A stretch of DNA of 21,231 nucleotides. It comes from Planctomycetaceae bacterium. GTDB lineage: Bacteria; Planctomycetota; Planctomycetia; Pirellulales; Thermoguttaceae. A program made the position numbers and the translations under genes. How positions within the stretch are numbered: position 1 is the first letter of the stretch; each line of letters opens with the position of its first letter. The DNA is taken from contig JAITST010000057.1 of the NCBI GenBank assembly GCA_031287585.1, positions 1-21,231 on the forward strand, given 5' to 3'. This document shows, piece after piece, positions 17,421-21,231 of this stretch. The notes below the pieces were generated by a model. The model was not told the origin of the DNA and did not search any database. It worked only from the letters and a program-made list of their open reading frames with translations.

Positions 17421-17525
17421 TTAACCTCCATTCAAAATAGAAATTTTCATATCTCTAGCCACAGTCATCATTCTTTTGTCGAACGTTATTATACTTGTCA
17501 CGATTGAAAATTGCGTTACCGCCTG
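17421..17525 (-). pseudogene. 3' remnant of a probable PIN-domain (VapC-like) toxin
   Basis: A frame without a start codon runs from just after a TAA at 17528-17526 to a TAA at 17423-17421 and encodes 34 residues. The core IITFDKRMMTVARDMKISIL closely resembles the C-terminal strand and helix of PIN-domain nucleases, which typically read (V/I)(T)xDxxxxxxAxxxGIxVL, including the acidic residue of the last active-site position. Its last codons (GGA GGT TAA) contain the antitoxin's Shine-Dalgarno, so the original order was toxin then antitoxin with coupled translation. The upstream three quarters of the gene are missing and a MITE-like element begins 26 nt further on. The identification rests on a short match and is inference. 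Confidence 0.5.
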
Positions 17526-17606
17526 TTATGAACACTCGAAAAACATCAGGGAATTTCTAAAAAACCTCTTTTAACGCGGCGAAGTATTTTTTTGTAACTT
17601 ATCCTG

Positions 17607-17634
17607 TATATAAATCATTACAAAAGATTTTCAA
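17607..17634 (-). promoter_or_regulatory. candidate outward promoter inside the MITE-like element
   Basis: On the minus strand TTGAAA (17634-17629), a 16-nt spacer and TATATA (17612-17607) point toward the toxin remnant and antitoxin; shifting the -10 by two bases gives TATACA at 18-nt spacing. It could drive the antitoxin from within the inserted element. Confidence 0.3.
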
Positions 17635-17642
17635 AATAAAAT

Positions 17643-17668
17643 CTCTGCGTTTCTCTGCGAACTCTGCG
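17643..17668 (+). repeat. three CTCTGCG heptamers at about one helical turn spacing
   Basis: CTCTGCG occurs at 17643-17649, 17653-17659 and 17662-17668, so starts are 10 and 9 nt apart. The last copy forms part of the right inverted repeat of the surrounding element. I did not see other copies in this window. Confidence 0.8.
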
Positions 17669-17730
17669 GTTAAAATTGAGGTTTTTAGAAATGTCCATTA
17701 AAAATTCAACTGCGTTCGGTGTTGTTCCTT

Positions 17731-18666
17731 TTACGCCAAATCTCTATCCTCAAACAACAACAATGAAACTACAAACGCGAAGAAACAAAATACAACTGTA
17801 TAAATCGCTCCAAGTCCGACGTATTGCCATTGGATAGTTTTGTCCGTCATTACAGCCGTCTCCATACTGAAACTTTCCAAATTCGGCAACACAGCACTGG
17901 ACAAGTCCGCGACAAACGCAATCATCGCAAATTGTCCGATTGACGACTGCACGATAATCGGTACGAGGTGTCCCAAAATGTAAATTGTCAACGAAATCGA
18001 AAGATTCGGTAACAACGACAACCGCGTCGAAATCGCGACCGCAATCGCCGCGAGGATACAAGTTTCAAAAAACGTCAATACCAGACCGGGTAACATATTG
18101 ACAACTTGCCGGAAACACTCAACCGCCGTCGGACTTTCCTTCGACGACTCGCGTGCGTCGTACACAAGTTTGTACGAAATAGTGTTTGTGAAAACGAGTG
18201 CAAGAACGAGAAATAAAAGTGTAACAACAATCATCACTCCGAGATACTTCCCGAAAATAAAAGTTGGTCGTCCGATAGGTTTAGAGAGAGCCATTAGTGC
18301 GGTCTTGCCTTCGATTTCGTCGGCAATCGAGTTGCTTGCAATCCAGACCGCTAGAAAAATCGAGAGTAGTTTTATGAGTGTTATTCCTTGTGTGATAACT
18401 AACTTGATGTCATCGCCGAGCGTGTAGTAAGGAATGAACGGGAAAAGCAAAAGTGTAACGCAACCGACCAAAAGCAAGACGGTAAACAACGGCTGATAAA
18501 TCGCCTCTTTCGCTGTAACCCAAGCAATAGCCCCTACTTTGGAAAGCAATGCCCGCACAGAAAAAACCATAAGCCCAAAAACAATAAAAACTCCAACAGC
18601 CCCAAGTTCGACAAACTTAAGTCCTTCAATCCATGTAGGAAGAGTGAAAGCAAAAACAGGATACAT
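17731..18666 (-). CDS. ABC-2 type transporter permease
   Basis: A 311-residue membrane protein with about seven hydrophobic segments: near 22-42, 58-78, 90-115, 143-166, 200-215, 222-250 and 283-306. Between segments lies SIADEIEGKTALMALSKPI followed by FIFGKYLG, the ABC-2 permease signature (an acidic EIEGKT stretch, a small-residue helix, then FGK). It probably pairs with a separate ABC ATPase that is not in the window. It lies upstream of the 621-residue permease on the same strand, separated by the antitoxin and MITE-like element, so the two may once have formed a continuous operon. The start MYPVFAFTLP has no Shine-Dalgarno sequence. The substrate is unknown. Confidence 0.88.
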   Translation of the reverse strand: MYPVFAFTLPTWIEGLKFVELGAVGVFIVFGLMVFSVRALLSKVGAIAWVTAKEAIYQPLFTVLLLVGCVTLLLFPFIPYYTLGDDIKLVITQGITLIKLLSIFLAVWIASNSIADEIEGKTALMALSKPIGRPTFIFGKYLGVMIVVTLLFLVLALVFTNTISYKLVYDARESSKESPTAVECFRQVVNMLPGLVLTFFETCILAAIAVAISTRLSLLPNLSISLTIYILGHLVPIIVQSSIGQFAMIAFVADLSSAVLPNLESFSMETAVMTDKTIQWQYVGLGAIYTVVFCFFAFVVSLLLFEDRDLA

Positions 18667-18737
18667 AACAAACTCCGCGCATCAAAAAATTTCCGTAACA
18701 GTAACCCCAACCACAGGTCACAAAACAACTGACAAGT

Positions 18738-18766
18738 ATTTTACAACATCAAAACCAACATTACAA
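18738..18766 (-). promoter_or_regulatory. candidate promoter for the 311-residue ABC permease
   Basis: On the minus strand TTGTAA (18766-18761), a 17-nt spacer and TAAAAT (18743-18738) lie about 70 nt upstream of the ATG. It matches the putative promoter at 10669-10697 at 21 of 29 positions, including AATGTTGGT directly after the first four bases of the -35. Confidence 0.4.
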
Positions 18767-18835
18767 CGGGCTGACGGTAGAAAAATTTTTTTGGTTATTT
18801 CGTAGCCAGTGGGCGGTAACATTAGGCATCTGTTT

Positions 18836-18863
18836 GACCGCGGTCTCGTTAGAACTGCTAACG
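18836..18863. promoter_or_regulatory. two adjacent palindromes, possible operator or structured RNA
   Basis: GACCGCGGTC (18836-18845) is a perfect 10-bp palindrome. One base later comes a 6-bp inverted repeat CGTTAG-5 nt-CTAACG (18847-18863). The left part could alternatively pair with GCGGT at 18813-18817. They lie between the divergent promoter candidates, where an operator would be expected. Confidence 0.35.
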
Positions 18864-18978
18864 TAAAAAATGACGCAATTTTCAATCTGCCCATTTCGCC
18901 TATTTTCTCCACAAGGTGACTTTTTAAGCCCACATACGAAAAATTTGTAAATATTTTTATTTCACCGAGTATCAGTCA

Positions 18979-19007
18979 TTGACGAAACCGCAAAACTGTG
19001 ATAAGAT
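18979..19007 (+). promoter_or_regulatory. near-consensus sigma70-type promoter for the zinc-ribbon gene
   Basis: TTGACG (18979-18984), a spacer of exactly 17 nt and TAAGAT (19002-19007) form the best promoter match in the window. Transcription would begin near 19013, leaving about 130 nt of leader before the proposed ATG at 19145. Confidence 0.5.
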
Positions 19008-19144
19008 ATTACAAATGTTGACAGGCGGTCTGAATTGTGCAGGCATTTCGATTGCTCTGTGTTTTGGATGTTGTTTTTGTATTGTACGAAAACAAGCCAT
19101 TGGTTTTAAGTCTTCTACTCATTGGTAAGAAAGGAAGTGCTTCA

Positions 19145-19357
19145 ATGGAAACGATAACATTTTTGCAGCCGTGTCCGGTTTGCGGGCGTAAACTAATCAT
19201 TAATCGTGAACATGCGGGACGTGAAGTGGTTTGTCACCACTGCCGCGCGTCGTTCTGTTCGCGCGAATGGAAACCGCAAAATACTGCAAGTCAAGAAACA
19301 TCCGTGTCAAAATCTGACAATAATGGCAAGACAGAAAAACGATGTGTACTGCAATAG
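19145..19357 (+). CDS. small zinc-ribbon protein, unknown function
   Basis: From the ATG at 19145 the product has 70 residues; AGGAAG lies about 8 nt upstream as a plausible ribosome-binding site. The same frame is open back to a GTG at 19037, which would add 36 mostly hydrophobic residues; I prefer the shorter form because the zinc ribbon then begins near the N-terminus, but a membrane-anchored form cannot be excluded. Two CxxC pairs are visible: CPVC at 10-13 (in QPCPVCGRKLIINREHAG) and CHHC at 30-33, typical of a rubredoxin-like zinc ribbon. The tail after residue 45 is polar and probably disordered. Short proteins of this type are common in planctomycetes; the function is unknown. It converges on the lipoprotein gene. 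Confidence 0.7.
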   Translation: METITFLQPCPVCGRKLIINREHAGREVVCHHCRASFCSREWKPQNTASQETSVSKSDNNGKTEKRCVLQ

Positions 19358-19364
19358 AGTTCTC

Positions 19365-19416
19365 GCGGACAGATATTTTCGCAGACTAACGGGGACGAAT
19401 TGTTCTGTCCGCCCCG
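19365..19416. terminator. possible bidirectional terminator between convergent genes
   Basis: GCGGACAGA (19365-19373) and TCTGTCCGC (19404-19412) form a perfect 9-bp inverted repeat with a 30-nt loop. A competing stem can form between CGGGG (19390-19394) and CCCCG (19412-19416). A T-rich stretch (TGTTTTATTAT) follows on the plus strand. It lies exactly between the converging stops at 19357 and 19441, but the long loop makes it an unusual terminator. Confidence 0.4.
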
Positions 19417-19440
19417 CCACTGTTTTATTATCAGCAACGT

Positions 19441-19941
19441 TTACTTCATAAACGCTTCCGGTATCTGTACAACCGGACCAGCGTCAATCTCGATGACTTT
19501 GCTGCTTTTTGTCACCTCAATTTCCAGCGGCGTTGTACCGACAGTGTTATATTGTTTCTCGACACACGAGAATTGTTTGACATCAATTTTCGAGGCAGCG
19601 GCTTCGTCGCGGCGTTCTTTCGCCGCCATATATTCGTCGAAATTCACCATCTCAATTTTGTTCAGTACAACCTTGTACTTTCCGAGAGGCACACCGTCGA
19701 ATTGTCCGTGCGTTACTATCTTCGCTTTACCGTTATCATCTGTCTGACCGCCAATCGCCCAGGTTGACGACGGGTCTGTCGAAATCAGTTGTACAGTCAT
19801 TTTTTTACTCGGCTTGCCGTCCTGCGTGACAACAAGCGATACCGGATAAAGCGGCGGAAAACCGTCCGGCTTCAATGGACCGCCGCAACCAGCAACAGTC
19901 ACAATACACAAAATAGAAACGAGAGCCAATAGTTTTTTCAT
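19441..19941 (-). CDS. small lipoprotein with a carboxypeptidase-regulatory-like (beta-sandwich) domain
   Basis: A 166-residue protein with a lipoprotein signal: MKKLLALVSILCIVTVAGC, with the lipobox VAGC and lipidated Cys at 19. The mature part reads like a single Ig/transthyretin-like domain: PVSLVVTQDGKPSKKMTVQL, TDDNGKAKI, FDGVPLGKYKVVLNKIE (the typical GxxPxGxYxVxL strand), then a charged helical insert (NFDEYMAAKERRDEAAASK) and a C-terminal strand TPLEIEVTKSSKVIEIDA. It follows the DUF1559 gene by 88 nt on the same strand, an arrangement I know as recurrent in planctomycetes, so both may act at the cell envelope. The precise function is unknown. No Shine-Dalgarno sequence. Confidence 0.88.
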   Translation of the reverse strand: MKKLLALVSILCIVTVAGCGGPLKPDGFPPLYPVSLVVTQDGKPSKKMTVQLISTDPSSTWAIGGQTDDNGKAKIVTHGQFDGVPLGKYKVVLNKIEMVNFDEYMAAKERRDEAAASKIDVKQFSCVEKQYNTVGTTPLEIEVTKSSKVIEIDAGPVVQIPEAFMK

Positions 19942-19969
19942 AGTAATAAAAATGTTGTTAAATGGTGAA

Positions 19970-20005
19970 CCTCAATTCTGTTAGTTTCAAACAACAGAAC
20001 TGAGG
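19970..20005. other. intercistronic hairpin between the DUF1559 and lipoprotein genes
   Basis: CCTCAATTCTGTT (19970-19982) and AACAGAACTGAGG (19993-20005) pair over 13 bp with a single mismatch and a 10-nt loop. On the transcribed minus strand it is not followed by a T-run, so it looks more like an mRNA processing/stability or attenuation element than a simple terminator. Confidence 0.6.
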
Positions 20006-20029
20006 CATAAAAACAATTGCATAAAAAAA

Positions 20030-21163
20030 TTACAACGACGCAGATTCTCCACCCTGCGGAGTTCCAAGTGCGCCCCAAACACCGTAGTTACTTTGACCCG
20101 GTTGACACGGAGCAGAACCAGTACCGGGCGTACCGCCTTGCGGTTTGGTTAAGTCGCCCGTGTTTATTGTTTCTGAAACAAAATGAACTGAACCATCGCA
20201 AAAAACAAAGTTCGCGCCGCCGGAATGAAAACTCGACGAAGTTATCAACGCCCAACCATCACCGCCGCCTGATATTGCGTAGCCGCAAGACGGCGAATTT
20301 GGCGGCAATGCCGTGTGGAAGCAACCGTTCGCTGGTCGTCCGTCTCCGAAGATTTGTCCGTTCCAAGAATTGGCTGGTGCTTTGATACGATTTCTGTCGG
20401 TAGGTTCGCGCGCGTTATTGAGGCAGTTCGCCGGAACAGGAGTGCTGCCAGTGTACAACGATGTAGTTGCGTTTGCCGCAACAATACCGTGTTTCACGTG
20501 GCTGCTTGGCGTGACCAGAGTCGTACCGCTACCAGTCGCATCCGCAACACATCTTTCACCAGCGGCAACGGTGTTACTTGTTCCGTCTGTTGCGTAAGTC
20601 AGTGACTTGAAGTGACGGGTATGAAACATACCACGAGGATATACGCGGGGATTCGCGGGAACGTTAGCGTCCCAATCTTCCCAAACATTCCATATACCAT
20701 CACCCATACAATAACGAACATTTGTTCGTGAAGTTCCCTTTCCCGCGTATGTCGTAACATAGTTTCCGGGACCTTGTGAGTTTGGGTCTGACGGACACAG
20801 CCAGGATGCGAATGGTCCAGTTGTAAATTGCGACGGCGCACCCCAAATCGCGGCATCTGTACAATTGTTATCCAAACTCATAATTCCATCCCACGCAGCG
20901 GTTTGTTCACAGAACGGAAACAAGAACGGGTCAGGACTGACTTGATAATGTCTGCCGCCTGTCGTTGTTTTGATTGGCAAAGGTTGACGTGACGCAGGGA
21001 ATGTCCCCAGCGTGTCGTGATAGTTTTGCAAACCGAGACCAATCTGTTTGAAATTGTTAGTACATTGCATCCTACGCGCCGCCTCACGGGCGGCCTGCAC
21101 AGCGGGCAAGAGCAGAGCAATCAGAACGCCAATAATGGCGATAACAACAAGAAGTTCAACCAA
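20030..21163 (-). CDS. DUF1559 prepilin-type protein (5' end out of frame at a G tract)
   Basis: The N-terminus is a type IV pilin/pseudopilin signal: FTLVELLVVIAIIGVLIALL, with the Glu of FTLVE, followed by PAVQAAREAARRMQCTNN, the start of every DUF1559 protein. The C-terminus has the H-x9-DG motif (HSGGANFVFCDG). DUF1559 proteins are abundant in planctomycetes and are thought to be exported pseudopilin-like surface proteins; their role is not established. The frame given here begins at a TTG inside the signal (FTL-VE), which cannot be the true start because the cleavage motif would be cut. The frame continues upstream through RSSRSA to a run of 11 G at 21213-21223 and a TAA. An ATG at 21225-21223 would be in frame if the run had 9 or 12 G, giving a normal leader. 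The gene is therefore intact apart from the tract, or is switched off in this copy. Confidence 0.9.
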   Translation of the reverse strand: MVELLVVIAIIGVLIALLLPAVQAAREAARRMQCTNNFKQIGLGLQNYHDTLGTFPASRQPLPIKTTTGGRHYQVSPDPFLFPFCEQTAAWDGIMSLDNNCTDAAIWGAPSQFTTGPFASWLCPSDPNSQGPGNYVTTYAGKGTSRTNVRYCMGDGIWNVWEDWDANVPANPRVYPRGMFHTRHFKSLTYATDGTSNTVAAGERCVADATGSGTTLVTPSSHVKHGIVAANATTSLYTGSTPVPANCLNNAREPTDRNRIKAPANSWNGQIFGDGRPANGCFHTALPPNSPSCGYAISGGGDGWALITSSSFHSGGANFVFCDGSVHFVSETINTGDLTKPQGGTPGTGSAPCQPGQSNYGVWGALGTPQGGESASL

Positions 21164-21212
21164 AGTAAAAGCCGAACGAGAAGAGCGATTATTGCATCTT
21201 CTACAAACTGCG

Positions 21213-21223
21213 CCCCCCCCCCC
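21213..21223 (-). repeat. 11-G homopolymer at the DUF1559 start codon
   Basis: The minus strand reads ATG at 21225-21223, with its G being the first of 11 consecutive G, then CGCAGTTTG. With 11 G the ATG frame is off by one base relative to the prepilin signal; 9 or 12 would restore it. Such tracts are prone to slippage in replication and to miscalling in sequencing. Confidence 0.85.
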
Positions 21224-21231
21224 ATTTTAAC

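Larger units (their letters stand above)
17551..17699. repeat. MITE-like element with imperfect terminal inverted repeats
   Basis: The left end (from 17551: AATTTCTAAAAAACCTC then TTTTAACGCGGCGAAG) is the imperfect reverse complement of the right end (CTCTGCGGTTAAAA then GAGGTTTTTAGAAAT, 17662-17692). The arms are about 33 bp with a few mismatches and indels. Inside are a hairpin (AGATTTT/AAAATCT, 17625-17644) and three CTCTGCG heptamers. No reading frame of a transposase is present and no certain target duplication was found. The size of about 150 bp and this structure fit a non-autonomous miniature element. Confidence 0.5.
18667..19144. other. 478-nt intergenic region with divergent promoter signals and palindromes
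   Basis: No convincing gene is present in this stretch between the minus-strand ABC permease and the plus-strand zinc-ribbon gene. It holds a promoter candidate for each direction (18738-18766 minus, 18979-19007 plus) and, between them, two adjacent inverted repeats (18836-18845 and 18847-18863). The remainder is AT-rich, with an A5/T7 run near 18781-18792. Confidence 0.6.

Noticed and set aside
18718..18933. 71-codon minus-strand frame in the 478-nt intergenic region
   Set aside because: It has no ribosome-binding site, runs through both palindromes and a promoter candidate, and shows no domain or family resemblance.

Overview
The window most likely comes from a planctomycete of moderate GC content, perhaps a Pirellulales-like gut or host-associated lineage. 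The main marker is a DUF1559 protein with a prepilin-type N-terminus (FTLVELLVVIAIIG) and a C-terminal H-x9-DG motif (HSGGANFVFCDG), a family greatly expanded in Planctomycetes. It is followed by a small secreted lipoprotein of the kind often found beside it. The general scarcity of Shine-Dalgarno sequences, a separate PyrK and ThyX fit this placement. The phylum call is fairly firm; anything finer is a guess. Nearly all genes lie on the minus strand. The plus-strand exceptions are a gene tail at the left edge, a TetR regulator, a restriction-modification gene and a small zinc-ribbon gene.

Left part (1-6.6 kb): the 3' end of an unidentified plus-strand gene, then, reading leftward on the minus strand, ileS (class I isoleucyl-tRNA synthetase), thyX (flavin-dependent thymidylate synthase) and a secreted/membrane protein. 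That protein appears to carry three diverged copies of one module and overlaps the thyX stop by an ATGA junction. Middle (6.8-11.3 kb): a 1267-residue fusion of an LplT-like MFS flippase, a PlsC-type acyltransferase and an acyl-ACP/CoA synthetase, probably for lysophospholipid uptake and re-acylation. It is divergent from a TetR-family regulator that probably controls it. Then comes an AT-rich single-gene type IIG restriction-modification enzyme (11.5-14.3 kb), probably acquired horizontally.

Right part (14.4-21.2 kb, mostly minus strand): two ABC-2 type permease genes and pyrK look like the remains of one transcription unit. Between the permeases lies a Phd/YefM antitoxin, the 3' remnant of what looks like a PIN-domain toxin, and a ~150-bp MITE-like element with imperfect terminal inverted repeats and three CTCTGCG heptamers. 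The MITE-like element appears to have replaced the toxin's 5' part and may supply the promoter that reads into the antitoxin. To the right are a 478-nt intergenic region with palindromes and two promoter-like signals, a short zinc-ribbon gene, a lipoprotein, and the DUF1559 gene at the edge.

The most notable item is an 11-G homopolymer directly at the apparent start codon of the DUF1559 gene. It leaves the ATG out of frame by one base, so it is either a phase-variable switch or a sequencing/assembly error. I see no CRISPR array, tRNA, rRNA, intact insertion sequence or clear multi-gene novel system.
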